Shown in pieces: positions 33,301 through 46,082 of a DNA stretch of 64,000 nucleotides (its first letter is position 1; each line of letters begins with the position of its first letter). The stretch is taken from assembly GCA_029379385.1 (NCBI GenBank), contig CM055617.1:15260679-15324678 (forward strand), given 5' to 3'. Under the pieces are notes generated by a model that was not told the origin of the DNA, did not search any database, and worked only from the letters and a program-made list of their open reading frames with translations. A program made the position numbers and the translations under genes. The stretch is from Quillaja saponaria. Taxonomy: Eukaryota; Streptophyta; Magnoliopsida; Fabales; Quillajaceae.

Positions 33301-35572
33301 AAAATAATTTTCATTTCTGAAATTGAAAATCCAGGTGCACCTAGGATATCCTGATTTAAAATCATGAGAAATTCTTATTCTGATAAATGTTTTTTTTTAA
33401 ATTGAGTGCTCAGCCCCGGTGGGATGGATTGTGTACGGAAATTAATTTGTTGTGCGGGCGCGTAAATGACCGGTAAGGGGTGATAATGTTGTGCGAGGCT
33501 GGGTTACTCGTTGGCTCTTTAATTGCGTTGTGTGATATTGTTGCGCTGACTTAAATTGTGATCTTGTGTGTCATATGAATTGTGAAGTGGTGAAACTTAC
33601 AATGTGTACGTGTAATGTGAATCATGTTACATGAGGTTATTATATATGTTATATGTTTGTATTGAGTAATCCTAGTACCCTTTGGGTACGATTTTCCATT
33701 CACGGAGTCCATAGGACTCACCCTTCTTTTGTGAAATTTTTTTTAGTAACAGGAATGCATTTCATGGTGTCGCTGAGCTTGTGACTTGCCGATTGAGTAC
33801 AACAAGGTAATATCAAGATCTCAGACTTGAAGTTAAAGGATGAAAATTTGCAGTCAAAATAAAACTGTGGGTATCAAATTTAGTATAATGTAATATTCCA
33901 GTATTTGTCTTATTGATAATGTGAATAGAGCGGAGCTCCTTATTGTCTTTGTGTTGTTGTTGTGTAAGAACAAAATTTTATAGGTTTGTATTTGACAGCA
34001 TGTTCCATATTGCAAGGAATCTCTACCAAAACTTTCAATAAGTGGTGATTTGTTTAAGTTAACAAACTTTTAATGTTAATTTTTGTTTTTTTATATACTT
34101 GGTCTTATTCATTGGTTGGTCAGGAATAATAATCGTTTATTTATTTGAGTCAGGGTTAGGGAGGTTTGGTTACCATTCCTCCAGCCAGTCATACCTCCAT
34201 GAGAGGTGTGACAATTAGTACATGTTATATTAGCTCAAATGTTAAGGGTGATTGATCTCATAATGACTTGTGTAGTTGACACTATTATAAACATGTAGGT
34301 GCATATTAGAGAACAAGTTTACTGAATTGACTCGATCATAAAATACTCATATGGACTTTTACATAGTTGTCAATAAGTGTTCTTCATTGTAGTGGTGCAA
34401 ATGATCTTCAAACCTAAGGCATCATAGATACCTTGTACATAGGTTATCATGCTTTGATACTATCTAAGTATAGTTCACCATGGGTTATACAGAGATAGAT
34501 GTTGGGTATGACTATCTATGTATGGAAGTATATGAGTGCAAAATAAGAGATTTATCACTCTCAGTAAAGAGAGATAATGTTCTATGTTATCTAATTAAGA
34601 CATAACTCTTAAGTCCCTAGCCAGGGTGGTTTGAAACTATATTAGAGAATTTAGGTTCCACCACCTAAGTTGTGACTTATAAATAGATACATCAGATTAA
34701 ACAATTTAGGGTTTTACATTAATCCATACTTTAAGTTTAATCACGAACATTGAATGATGAAAAGATTGAATTGCATGGTAGATAACAACATAAAGGTTCA
34801 CGAATATATTTATATTATCTGGGTAGTCATCATATACTGCTAACCATCAATCTTGACTTATAGGTAACACAAGAATTAATTTAACAATTAATTCTCATTA
34901 ATGAGTAAATCAAAAATTAGTTTTGATTTAAATTAATTAGATATGGATCTAATTGAAAAATACATTAAGCTAATGTGGCCTACTGCTACTTCAATATGAA
35001 CCTAAGGGGTCACACACAAAAGGATGTAATTTGATTAAGAGAAGTTTTGGGCTTCCATGTAATTACAGGATATTTAAAATTTAAAATAGGATTAACTTTA
35101 TTAGGATTTTTCTGTTTTATCTAAAAATCCAGTAAATAAGATATGATCTTATAATCTACTATTTAGTTATATCATACTTAAATAAGGTTAGACCTTATAT
35201 GCATCAGACATAACTTTTATTCAAATATCACAAAAAGTCAAAGTTCTTAATAGAGAGTTTTTGACAAATTGAGTGTTTATGAGACATGAGAAAATCTCAT
35301 CATTTGTGCTAGCACATAAGGAGATTTTTGGCAGCCAACATAGAGCTCTTGATCAAGTCATTCGATATGGATATACTTAGAGGTTATATACCCTGTACAA
35401 CTTGTAGATCAAAAGTTAAGAACGTCCTAATCGCTTCAAAAGGATAATATTCTATTTATAAGATTAATAAAAAAATACATTGCTTCATAAACAATAGAGA
35501 TTATCCTAGGAATTTGGTTATATCGAAAATTCTTAAATTTCCACTATACCCGATATAATCAATATCTTTACA
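30320..35572. mobile_element. Solo-LTR-like insertion (1.66 kb net) in Gypsy integrase
   Basis: Begins TGCTAGTAGC at 30320 and ends ATCTTTACA at 35572, flanked by the 5-bp duplication GTTGA (30315-30319 and 35573-35577). Removing it restores the integrase reading frame, which independently proves the ends. Net length after subtracting the nested element and its duplication is about 1657 bp. It has no coding sequence, PBS or PPT. Probably a solo LTR of an unassigned family, orientation unknown. Confidence 0.85.
30623..34213 (-). mobile_element. Long solo-LTR-like element, copy 2 (3.59 kb), inverted
   Basis: Begins TGTTATAACCC and ends GAGAGGTGTGACA, flanked by the 5-bp duplication ATTAG (30618-30622 and 34214-34218). 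Read on the minus strand it matches copy 1 (3603-7278). The end is the complement of TGTCACACC-TC-CGGAGG. Around 33660-33800 the splicing-like CTCACCCTTCTTTTGTGAAA block mirrors 4080 in copy 1. Around 33390-33500 the CAGCCC, GGGATGGATTGTG and GGCTGGGTTACTC words mirror 4310-4420. No coding capacity; minus-strand frames near 31000-31300 are not recognisable proteins. Confidence 0.88.
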
Positions 35573-35665
35573 GTTGAGCCTCAAGTCTCTTTTCATCCAA
35601 AGCCTCTAATTCGTGTTGAGCCTTAAGTCTCTTTTCATCTAGAGCCTCTAATTCTTGCAGTTATA
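35573..35665 (-). repeat. In-frame 42-bp tandem duplication in Gypsy integrase
   Basis: The coding strand repeats a 14-codon unit, ELEALDEKRLKAQH then ELEALDEKRLEAQ, where relatives normally carry one. It lies exactly at the insertion point of the 1.66-kb solo LTR. Confidence 0.75.
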
Positions 35666-36060
35666 ATCTAACATCTTCTTCCTTAGTTAAACCTTATTGT
35701 ACTGAGATCCTTAAAGATGGTAGTTGGAGTTCAAGTGGGAGAACAGCTTTGACGCCATATACAAGAGTATCTAGCAGTCCAATAGCTTGTACATAATACA
35801 TTGAGGATTTGTTTTGCTTGAACTTGAACTTGAACTTTTCAAGGAGCTTATTTACTAGATTATTTTTTAACTATTTCCATTATCAGTAGTGATATATCCC
35901 AGAACACCATATCTATAAATATTATATGTCCGAATGAAGTGCATCACATTTTCCTTTTTCACTTCCTTCAATGGTATAACTTTAGCTCACTTTGAGAAAT
36001 AATATGTAGCTACAAGAAAGTATGAGTGACCCTTTGATGATTTTAGCGTTAAAGGGCTTA

Positions 36061-36327
36061 CTATATCAAGTCCCTATCCATCAAGTAGCCAAGAGGCGAT
36101 TGTGGGGTGTAATGGTTCTGGTGGATGATGAAAGAAATTAGCATAGAATTGGCATGCTTCACATTTTTTGCATATTTCATTGAATCTTTCACCATCAATG
36201 GCCAATAGTAACCTATGCGCTTCACTCTATCATGTAATTGTGGACCAGATTGATGAGCCCTACATATGTCAAAATATGCTTCTTCCATCACCTTATGTGC
36301 TTCTTTCTCCCTAAGTAATGGAGCCAT
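36061..36327 (-). pseudogene. Gypsy integrase zinc-binding (H2C2) domain remnant
   Basis: 88 codons with KEAHKVMEEAYFDICRAHQS, RVKRIGYYWPLMVKDSMKYA and NVKHANSMLISFIIHQ. The H2C2-type zinc domain is clear, although both cysteines of the canonical C-x2-C appear lost (K-N-V-K-H-A in the place of C-x-x-C). Downstream on the coding strand come KSSMY-type core and YGVKAVLPLELQLPSLR remnants (about 35850-35720). Confidence 0.8.
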
Positions 36328-37530
36328 AACCCATCAAATGAGCGATGATATAATGTGTCTTTAAAGTAAATGAACCTTGAGACTCTTCTTCAAATTTCAA
36401 CTCTAAGTTGTTTATACGATCTTCCAAAAGCTTCCCGTGTTGAAGGTAATCCATTATAGGGTATTGTTAATCTATTTTTTTTATGAGACACACGGATATT
36501 ATATTGACCTATTCCAATTCTTTAGTTGTTTTTAGTTCCACCGATCTTTAGTACACAGTTACATAAATAACTTCCTACCCAGAAAAAGCCATAGTGGCGG
36601 CCAAATTTGCTAGTGCATCAACTTGCCTGTTTTCCTCTCTTACAACATGTTGCAGATTGATATTGTCAAACATTTCAATGATTCTCTTTGTATAGTGGTA
36701 ATGTAGGATCAAGTCTTCCTTTTTCACCTCGTATTGATCTAAAAGCTAACTGATTACTACCTGTGAATCCCCATACACCTCAAGTTATGCGATTTTGATC
36801 TCCAATGCCATTTCTAGATCGACAGGCAAAGCTTGGAATTTTGCAACATTAGTTGAACAAAGCACACTTAGCGCAAAAGAGTATGACAATATCTAATTTT
36901 CAGGTGTAATGAATACAATCCCAGCTCCTTTTCCATCTCAGCGAGCTGCACCATCAAAAAATATTTTTCGATGTGGTTGTTCTTCTATAAAAATACTTCC
37001 TCATCCAGAAAGTCATCTAAAAGTTCCCAGACATAAAGGAATAGATGATCTTCCAGAAAATCTGCTAGTGCTTGTCCTTTAACAGCCTTTTGAGGGACAT
37101 CCATAATATTATATTATTGCAACAAAATAGCCTATTTCACCAATCATCTAGAAAGTATTGGTCTTGACAAAATATACTTACTGGATCAACTTTTACTACT
37201 AGTCGAATAATATAAGCTTGCATGTAATTTTAGTTTGTCAATGGTAAAAAAAAAAAAAAAAAACAGTGCGAGACATAACTTTTTGATGGGTGAATAGTTC
37301 AATTCAGCACCATTGAGCATTCTACTAAGATAGTAAATGGATTTCTCCTTCCCATCTTTGTTTTCTTAAGCAAGCCATGCCCCCAAAGGCTTTTCTTGCA
37401 TGGCAATATAGTACTAATGGTTTTCCAAGTATAGAAGCTCTTAAAATTGGTGGTAACATTAAGTATTTGTTGAGACTCTCAAAGGCATTTTTTCATGCTT
37501 TATCCCATTCGAAAACTATGTATTTCTTTA

Positions 37531-38300
37531 TTAGCCTACTAAAAGGCTAAGATTGACTGGATAAGTTCGAGATGAAACATCGAATGAATGCCCCTTGTAA
37601 ACTTTTAACTCATTCAGATTTTTAGGTTGCAGCATTTTCTGAATGGCATCGATTTTAGCCCGATCTATTGCAATACCCCAATAATGAACAACGAATCCAA
37701 GAAATTTTCCACATTTCACCCCGAATGCACACTTTAGAGTATTCATTCTTAGTTGGTATTTTCATAACCGATTAAATACCATTTGAAGATCTTGTAAATG
37801 ATCCTTTCTAATTTTGGTTTTAACGATCAAACCATCTATGAAACATTCGACATTCTTATGTAATATATCAACAAATATCTTTTGCATGCAGGGTTGGTAA
37901 GTTGCACTGGCATTTTTTTAGTCCAAATGACATAACTTTGTAGCAGTATATAACTTTTAGGGTTCTAAATGACATTAATTCTTTATGCTTCGGAGACATC
38001 CTTATTTGATTGTATCTTGACGAACTATCCATGAATGACAACACTTCGTGACTAGTTGTAGCTTAATTGTTACTTTCGTGATTAGCAACAGAAAATCATC
38101 TTTTGGACAATCACTATTTATGTTACAAAAGTCAACACATACACGAATTTGTCTGTTCTTTTTTCTTATTGGCAATCTATATTGGGTATTGTACCTCTTG
38201 TATAAAACTCGCAACAATTATCTTATTTACCTTAGCTTTTATTTTTATCGAATAAGTTCTGGGCAGAATCTCCCTTGTGACTATTTGACAAGCCTTGCTC
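37531..38300 (-). pseudogene. Gypsy reverse transcriptase remnant
   Basis: Frame 38002-38217 has RQIRVCVDFCNINSDCPKDD, the N-terminal RT motif. About 37820-37860 encodes VECFIDGLIVKTK, the position of the catalytic Y/F-x-D-D box, with the second Asp changed to Gly. Frame 37531-37746 has NTLKCAFGVKCGKFLGFVVH and AKIDAIQKMLQPKNLNELK. Stops break the frame. Confidence 0.85.
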
Positions 38301-39250
38301 CATGTCTGATAGCCAAGCAATGTGTTACTAGTTTTCGATCAAGTCCTGGCATCTCTTTGTACTCCAAGTTAAAAAAAATAAAAAAATAAAAAATCTCTAT
38401 ACTCCATTAAAGTTCAATGTATTGCTGCTTTTCTTCTGAAGTAAGTAGACCACTCAAAAAAATTGGTCACAGGTCTTCATTCGTGCCAATATTGGCTTCT
38501 TCTAATTTTTCCATAGTAGTTTGTACACCATATTTTAGGGATAATAAGGCGTCTTCTAGCTCAGTACCAGATTATTCAATTTCATCATCCTCTTCTATAG
38601 TGGTATGATAGCTTATAGTGTTGTCCTATGTATGATTATCAATTACTTCCTGGTCATCCTCTAAAAAGAGAGTATATATGATTATCCGCCTCTTTACTTT
38701 TAGTGATTCATCCATTTCAACTTCTAATGAATTAACGCAATGCATACGAGATGGTATAAGATTGCATACCTCGCCATCATACTTCAATTCCACATCTTTC
38801 ATCATCTTCTCTACTTTTGAATGATGCTTCTTAGAAGTTTTGCTGGTAACACCCAAACAATCAAATACTGCCTTTCATTAACTGGAAAAAGGTTTTTCTT
38901 TCTCAAGGTATGACATTTAGCCTTTCAAATATTGAAGCACGAACTATTGAGGACCTCAAACGATCGAACACAAAGACTTGACCTATCACTTGTTCCTCAT
39001 TTTGTTCTTAACTATCCTTGATGTCAATAGTGATATGTTAGGAACTCAATTTCTTATCACCCTTTTTCACATATATTTTGATAGGTTTATTTGGCTTATA
39101 CCCCAGTCCAATCTTTAAGATAAGGACATCACATCATTTCATTTTGATGTCAAATTTCTCTTCATCCAATGGCAATGATGTTGCAATAAGAAGTTACAAT
39201 GGTAGACTCTTCCTTTATGCATATTGGCTACTATCCATCAGGCTATAAGC

Positions 39251-40703
39251 AAGTTTAGTATCTAGTTCTTTATGGTTTGTTATATACAGTTTGTAATGTG
39301 TATTTTGGTGTTGGATAATTAGATGTGCTAACTTGATATTTATGGTTTGTGAATGTAATTTAATCTTTAATGATTGGTTGTGAGCACTATGTTACTTATT
39401 TTCACATATTGGTTCATATTTCATTAAGTGTCTGGCTTTTTACATACATCTTCTAATGTGTATTGGATGTATTGTATTCATAAACTTGAAATTGATATGC
39501 ATTTATAATAGACACAAAGTTTCTGTTCAAATGATTGCCCCTTATATAAGGATCACTAGTACTACTACATAAGCTATATAGTCATCATCACTGTGGGACT
39601 AAAACTAAAATTATTGCAACAATAGCAAAAAGACTTAAGCTATTTAGGGTTGACCTCGAGTTTTATTATCTTAAAGAAGAAGAAGAACCAACATCTCAAT
39701 GCTACATATTATCTTCAGATACTACTCATCCCACATGGGACAATATTTCCTAATTCAGTAGTTTATCCTCATTTACCTTCCTCTTCTCTTTAATTCAAGT
39801 TACTTCATGGTATTTCAATGTCATCAGTTAATCTGATAAGTTTCCAAAGAAAGGAGAAACATGCAACGCAATATTTTCAGTGAAGATTGACACAGCCACT
39901 CTAGATGAGTAATTCTCATATCATTAAATAATTATGGCTAGGTCTGAACATTTACTCAACTTTTTGAGATTAGAGAAATTAATCCTTTACTAAAGTTTAA
40001 ATTGATCCTCACTTACATTCATGCTTTTCTTCATCTTCTCATAATCCCTCCTATCAAACAAATAACTAAATCCTTCATCTATCTAATTTGATTATGGTTT
40101 AGCTCTACCAATACAGTACTGATTAGCGAGTTCAGGCTCTCATATACTACATGTATTTCTACTACTTCTATCTATTACACTTAATACCTATTACATTACA
40201 ATATACTAAGTGAGAGTTTGAGTCATGAGATGAGTGCTATTGTTTGGTGCAAAATAATAGTGTTTCCCTAACCATACCACTATTTATTGGAGAAATTATT
40301 CATGTACGCTTGCTGCCGGCTGAATTAGTTACAAAAGATGAGACATGGGTGCTTTACTACCATCCCTTCATTAAATATATCCATAGTACTGTCCTTAGAC
40401 CTAGAGCAGTCCTTCAAGATCTTTTTTTCCCTTTTGTGTTTCTTCTCTACCTTTTCTGTTTAGTACAATAGTCCATTATTGCTTCTTAACCCATTCCTTA
40501 TTTCACTCACTGCAACAACAACTCAAATTAAGGAAAGGATTGTAATTTGTAAGCATTGATTATCTACTGGGTTGGTGAAAATTGAATATTAGGTATGCTT
40601 TTCTTGGGTAAATTGACTCCAAACCTAAAACTAAATGCTGAAACACAAATCTGAAATTACATAGCCGTTGTCGATTGAGAATGGAAATTGGCTTATCTTC
40701 TAT
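39251..40703. other. Unassigned spacer
   Basis: AT-rich sequence between the 5' side of the Gypsy element and a small LTR element. It might include the Gypsy gag or LTR region, but nothing was recognised with confidence. The open frame at 40244-40471 has no support. Confidence 0.45.
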
Positions 40704-40708
40704 TGTTT

Positions 40709-41027
40709 TCTTACTGGTAAAATTGGGTTAGGGGTATTTTAGTATTTTGATAAGTGTTGTTAGTCTATATAAATTGAATTAGGACTCTAATCAAGGAATT
40801 ATCTTGACTATTAATGAATCAATTGAAAACCTTGTGTTTCCCTCCTTCTTCTTTTTCTCCCTCTCACTCTCTGTGAATTTAAGAACCCACCTCCAGTGGA
40901 AGGGTTTGCCATAGCTAGCGCTTCTAGCTTTGGGTTTTGGGATTTACCATTATCAATTTCTCTTCCTCCATCCCTCTTATGTGTGAAATCCTTGTGAAGC
41001 CCCTGAAATTAAATTTCACCCTTATCA
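40709..41027 (+). repeat. 5' LTR of small element
   Basis: Matches 41971-42290. Shared words include TTTAGTATTTTGATA, CCTCCAGTGGAAGGGTTTGC, TAGCGCTTCTAGCTTTGGGT and AAGCCCCTGAAATT. The first two bases are TC instead of TG. Confidence 0.88.
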
Positions 41028-41133
41028 ATTGGTATCAAAGCCTCTCTTTCCTTGGCTGTGAGTGAAAATGGTGAACACCACTGCTAATGTCATCTATCAA
41101 ATGTTCAAGGCATTATAATTAAGACTGGAAACC

Positions 41134-41397
41134 ATGGACTCCAGATTCACCAAAATTGATTTATCACTACAAGAATTGAAGGCGGATTTCAATTCAAAGT
41201 TTCAGACTTTGATGCAGGCCATCAATATGGATGCTCGGGAGGTAATGGAAACCATGGCTACTCTGAAATTTCCAATGAAGAATCATCACCAACTGCTGCC
41301 AAAAGACATCAGACCACCAATCTTGCATAATCTGATCTTGAACCTTCCCAAGCCACCAGTTGCTCCACATCAACGGCATTTGATTGAGACAGTATAA
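41134..41397 (+). pseudogene. Gag-like N-terminal fragment in small LTR element
   Basis: An 87-codon frame, MDSRFTKIDLSLQELKADFN followed by SKFQTLMQAINMDAREVMET, predicted helical, in the position of a Gypsy gag N-terminus. A second frame (41533-41817) may continue it. No zinc knuckle seen. Function as a protein is doubtful. Confidence 0.4.
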
Positions 41398-41970
41398 ATT
41401 CCATCAACAAACGGACCAGTCTTACAAGAACGAAGACAAAGGCAGCATGACACTATCAACTAGAAAACTAGTGACTTCAAGAATCTAGAAAATTGGATTC
41501 TGGTAACTGCAAAAAGTAATGATTCTAAAAAGTTGATGAAAAAGATGAAACCCAATGTTTGCATGCCTGAGCCTGAACTGATGCAATTTAGTGGAAAAAC
41601 TCCATGGCAGCAGAAACAAGTGAAAGGCAAGGATTTGTATGTTAACAGGTTATCCCATACTGGTTTTCAAGTGATCATGCTTTGGATGGTGGCTGTGAGA
41701 CATGAAGATCAAAAGGAATGTTTTCAAGTTAGTGAGATGAAGACTCAAATTCCTATTCAAGACAAGGAATTCAAGAATTCATCAACAAATGAACTACATC
41801 AGCAACAAAGAGAATAAGATGGAAGCTTTAATGTCACATTTATGTTACAAGATCAAGAACACCTTCTTCAACTTCCCAGTGACATCCAACAAAGTTCTAA
41901 TAGCTTTCCTGTTGTCAAGAGTCTTCATGGATTATCCTTAAGGACAAGTATTACTTGAAGTAGGAGGGAT

Positions 41971-42290
41971 TGTTACGAGTAAAAATGGTCTAAGGGTAGT
42001 TTAGTATTTTGATAGGTGTTTTTAGTTTATCTAAATTGAATTAGGGTTGTATAATCAATGAATTATCTTGAATATTAATGAATTGGCTAAAAGCCTTGTG
42101 TCTCCCTCTTCTTCTTCTTCTCTCTCTCACTCTCTGTGAATCTAAGGACCTACCTCCAGTGGAAGGGTTTGCCATAACTAGCGCTTCTAGCTTTGGGTTT
42201 TGGGATTTCACATCTTCAATTTCTCTTCCTCCATCACTCTTCTATGTGAAATCCTTTTGAAGCCCCTGAAATTGGGTTTCACCTTTATCA
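41971..42290 (+). repeat. 3' LTR of small element
   Basis: Starts TGTTACGAGT after the purine tract and ends CACCTTTATCA before TGTTT. Clearly diverged from the 5' LTR by substitutions and small indels, so the insertion is not recent. Confidence 0.88.
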
Positions 42291-42295
42291 TGTTT

Positions 42296-43155
42296 ATTCT
42301 ATTCCTTGCTTTTCAGCCACATATTCTCTCTTTACTTCTTGGTAAATCCCACGTTGTTTCAGATACAAATTACAACTAGCTTTGAAAATGATAGGAAAAC
42401 TTATTGGTATTTTTAATTTTCATTTCTCTCTCTCTCTCATTCTATGAAAAACAATGACCATTTTGTTCTTAATTTTAAAAGGATGGAATGTTAGTATCTC
42501 CATGGCTAGAGCCATTGTTAAACTCTTCATTATTTACAATTTGCTGGATGGGATGCCAGTAAGTGTAATTTGTATTACTTAGATTGCATTGAAGGTGAAG
42601 ATACAATTTACTTTTTATTATCATTCATGAGGCACAAAGATCATCAAGTTATTCCTATCTCTGGCCGATATCAAGTTCTTATGTGTGATTTTGTTCTAAG
42701 AATTAAGAGTAAAGTACTCTTTACCTCCACATAGTTTAATATTTTCCCAAATGCATACATGTGATTCAATTTGTAAGTACCCCTCATAGTTTGGACTCTC
42801 AACAGATAAATTTCTCTATCTTTTTGAATTTCTATCCATTTCTCTTTTCACTCTCCATATGTCTATCCAACCCACCTAACTACATCTCTCTCTTGAAAAG
42901 AAAAAAAATAGGTCTATTACTCTAGTGTGTGAAGGGAATGGGGATCCGGTGCAAGATATATGACCAAGTTTTTGTTTTCCCTTTCATTTTGGTTCAATTT
43001 AATTGCTTACAATTACTTATGTTAGAGTTAATGGTTGTACCATACATGTAGATTTTCAAATTCAGTGAATTTCATAGCTTCAAGCCTCAAAAAGTAATTG
43101 CTTTGGGTTCTTCTCTCTTTTTCATCAAAACCCTTTTTGAGTTATTCCACATACT
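42296..43155. other. Unassigned spacer
   Basis: AT-rich, with a short (TC)n tract near 42425-42441. No gene or repeat was recognised. Confidence 0.5.
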
Positions 43156-44174
43156 ACCTTTATCACAACCCAAAAATCAGCCATGACCGATGTGAGAACC
43201 AAAGCAAGTTGAGACCTAACAATGAATTGTGATACATAACAATTGAACAACTTTCCAAAATCTATTATAACTGCAGAGCAATACCAACAAAATAATAAAG
43301 TACCAAGTTCCAGGGGGGAATAAGTATTGGCATGTAAAACATGTGTCACAAGAAAAAGGAACATACAAATGCAAGATAAATTTAATACTCTAAAATCTAC
43401 CAAATTTGCTTTCATAAAAAAAATTTAGATTATTTCGTCGAAATTGTTTTCAAAAAGCACAATTATTTAAATTGTATAATTTGTCCTTTTATTAGTTTTT
43501 ACTTCAACACTCTTGTAAAGGTTAACCAGTTAATTTGAGCTATTCCAGCCGTAAGGACATTAACATTAATTCTATTCATCTAATCCGTAAAGTTCATAAA
43601 TAATCCAATTGTGCTACATCTTAATCCAAGAGCACAACAATCTAGAAAAATGTATTTAACACCTAAATTTCACTCTTATAGAAAATTGAAAGTAAGGCCA
43701 AGACACAAGTCACAAAGGTTTATCCCTGAAAACAAACCAACAACCATGAAACTATAAATAAATAAACAAGCATGGTATGTCTTTCCCTTACTGCAATGAA
43801 ATCAAACAAGTACAAAATCTTATGCTGTAATATCATAGCATTATTTATCATTATTATTTTTCACTTAAAGGAAACCCAACCAAAAATAGACTACAATATA
43901 AATATAAATTCTACCAAAATGTATTTCATACATACATAGTTAACAAATAACATATATTCCATAAAGATTGAACAAGTTAAACAAAAATATTTCCATCATG
44001 TAAACAATCATTCTAGCGAGACATAGAAGTATAACAAAGGCTATTTTCGAGCAGTATTTACAACATTCATGTAAAGAAAGCTAAAGATAAACACATTTTT
44101 TCAAAACATTTTCAATAGAGAAAACAATTACAAAATGTCAAACTTGGAGGACACCATCACAGAATTTTAAAAAA

Positions 44175-44528
44175 ACCAATAGGCACAAGACCCAAAGGTC
44201 AGCATTAGCCTGCTGACTAGGTGTCAAAGCTGTATCATTTTAATCATATAAGAATCAATCCAATCCACATGCTTGGTTGAGCACGGGGTTAAAAACACCC
44301 ATACTAGCTAGGGTCGAACCAAGGTGCATCAAGACTAATAAAACATATATCAAATGAACCAATGGGCACAAAACCTAAAGGTCAACATCGGTCCTGCTGA
44401 ATAAGCATCCAACTCCATGTGAATCTGAACATATCCAACAAATCCAATCCACGTGCTTAATCCAGCACAGGGCTAGCATCACCCCTAGTAGCTAGGGTTA
44501 AATCATGGTGCACCAAGGCTACCAACAC
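44175..44528 (+). repeat. Tandem duplication, period ~183 bp
   Basis: Two units start at 44175 and 44358 with ACCAAT-GGCACAA-ACC-AAAGGTCA. They share CCTGCTGA, CAATCCAATCCAC-TGCTT, AGCACGGG/AGCACAGGG, CTAG-TAGCTAGGGT and GGTGCA. The duplication lies within the 3.3-kb solo LTR. Confidence 0.75.
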
Positions 44529-44906
44529 CGCGGTTAGCTACAGTATTCTATCAAGGTTTCCTCCATAAAACTATTTTCCATACAACAATGTATTAATTTT
44601 TAATAAAATCATAAAATTGAATTTCATTATTCAATATCACAACTTTCCAATACTTGAGTGTCAACATTTTCAGTCTTCAACATATTTCCAAAATAAAATT
44701 AAATGGAAAAGTTCAAATCAATTATATTGTCAAAATAACCTCATCTAAAGTGAGCTATCTTGTATCAACTTTTAATAAACAAACAACTTCATTTCATAAA
44801 TCATTTGACATGAATTTCTCAAGTCAAAAATCATATCACAAATCACTTGATAACAAAATTTTACACCTTTAGAAATAATGAAATGAATGACACCATTTTC
44901 ATCAAC

Positions 44907-44907
<1 letters not shown>

Positions 44908-44940
<33 letters not shown>

Positions 44941-45000
44941 ACAAAACAAACAAACAAACAAACAAAAAACAAAAACAAAAAACAAAAAAACAAAAAAAAA
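44908..45000. repeat. Microsatellites: (TA)n then (CAAA)n
   Basis: A TA run at about 44909-44937 followed by AAAC/AAAAC repeats to about 45000. Minus-strand open frames here (such as 44772-44993) are artefacts of this simple repeat. Confidence 0.85.
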
Positions 45001-45867
45001 TGCCATCCACTTGAAAAGCTTTGAATCTAGTAGTTTATCATATACATATAAATATAAGAATGTCTTACAACCAAACAAAAATGTCTCGTCCACCATTATA
45101 TAACTTTAAAAAAAAATGACATTCAGGAATAAACAAAAGTACCGATGAGAAAGAAACAATACAAGAGCTTATAACACCTATAATAAATGTAAAATATCTC
45201 ACTCTACTCTAAATTATAGTAATCTCAACAAAAAAAAATAAAAATAAAAGAGATAATAAAAAGAAGAAAAAAATAGAAGACCTTGGAATACACCTATGCC
45301 ATTTAACAATCTAGCTTCAAAGTTGTTCCAATAAAGTGTCCATGCTTACAGAGTTATATAACCAACTCCCTTTACATTATTCATGATAGAAGGCAACAAC
45401 AAAAATAGATAGAATTAGTCCAACCCACATGTTTCAATTATAGTTTAACTGAACCACTCATATCTAGCTTTAAATTAAATACTATTGGCAACTGCGTCAG
45501 GTTTTCCATTTTTTTTTTTTTTATAGCATATCATTCTATGCAATGGACACCAATATAATCCATATATAATTGATTGTATCAACTAAGCCTAAGCTAGACT
45601 TTGCAGTAAGAAAAGAATTTTTCAAATTGAGTTAACTAATTGACTCCAGAAATGATTCCACTTAGGACTAGAGATCTTCCAATTGGCAATAGGACTCAAC
45701 AAAGAAGAAAAAGAATCCACTGCTGAACCCACCGCCAAAGAATTCTTAAGCGATTTCTAATGTTCGTCCATGAACTTTTGGCTCATGGAATAACACAGTT
45801 CAAGAGCCGGCAAAGTGTTTTAAAGCTTTGGAATCTCGTCGTAACTGAACCCAAATCCTAAATCCAA

Positions 45868-46082
45868 TGATAGGGGCAAAATCAAGCTCCAAGAATGGAT
45901 GCAAGAAATTGACAGAGTAAAGGTAGAAGAGAAAGGAAATCGAGGGAGAAACAGAAAGGCTTTAAGCCACTTTTCATTAACAATTCAGATAATCCTCATA
46001 CAACTCCTAATACAATGCTTATAGGCTAATTAATTGCTATCAAAATACTAAACTACCCTTCATCCTATTTTTACCCGTAACA
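45868..46082 (-). repeat. Array LTR 3 (3'-most)
   Basis: 215 bp, same termini, next to the left TCCAA duplication. It differs at several positions from the other two, for example GGCTTTAAGCC where they have GGTTTTGAGCC. Confidence 0.9.

Larger units (their letters stand above)
29830..39250 (-). mobile_element. Ty3/Gypsy retrotransposon of Tat/Ogre type, degraded and interrupted
   Basis: Minus-strand polyprotein remnants run from about 38900 to 30050: a pre-RT region with MPGLD near 38350; reverse transcriptase (38300-37530); an RNase H tail (NRQVDALANLAATM near 36600); an integrase zinc domain (36327-36061); integrase core pieces (36060-35700); and the integrase C-terminus (35700-35573, then 30319-30050). 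Vocabulary and order match the Tat/Ogre lineage. Stops and frameshifts are frequent, and about 60 core integrase residues are missing near 35800. The element is cut at 35573/30319 by a solo LTR. Its own LTRs were not recognised, so outer limits are approximate. Confidence 0.8.
40709..42290 (+). mobile_element. Small non-autonomous LTR retrotransposon (1.58 kb)
   Basis: Two LTRs of about 320 bp (40709-41027 and 41971-42290) flank a 943-bp interior, within the 5-bp duplication TGTTT (40704-40708 and 42291-42295). The primer-binding site TGGTATCAAAGC is at 41030-41041 and the purine tract TAGGAGGGAT at 41961-41970. The interior has a short gag-like plus-strand frame at 41134-41397 (MDSRFTKIDLSLQELKADFN). 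No RT, integrase or RNase H, so it needs an autonomous partner. Its LTR start (TGTTACGAGTAAAAATGG) and purine tract resemble the three-LTR array at 45868-48634, so they are likely relatives. Confidence 0.88.

Noticed and set aside
40709..42290. Endogenous pararetrovirus
   Set aside because: LTRs, purine tract, PBS and a 5-bp target duplication indicate an LTR retrotransposon; no movement or coat protein motifs were seen.
44772..45096. Cysteine/phenylalanine-rich small proteins
   Set aside because: Products of (TA)n and (CAAA)n simple repeats read in the minus strand.
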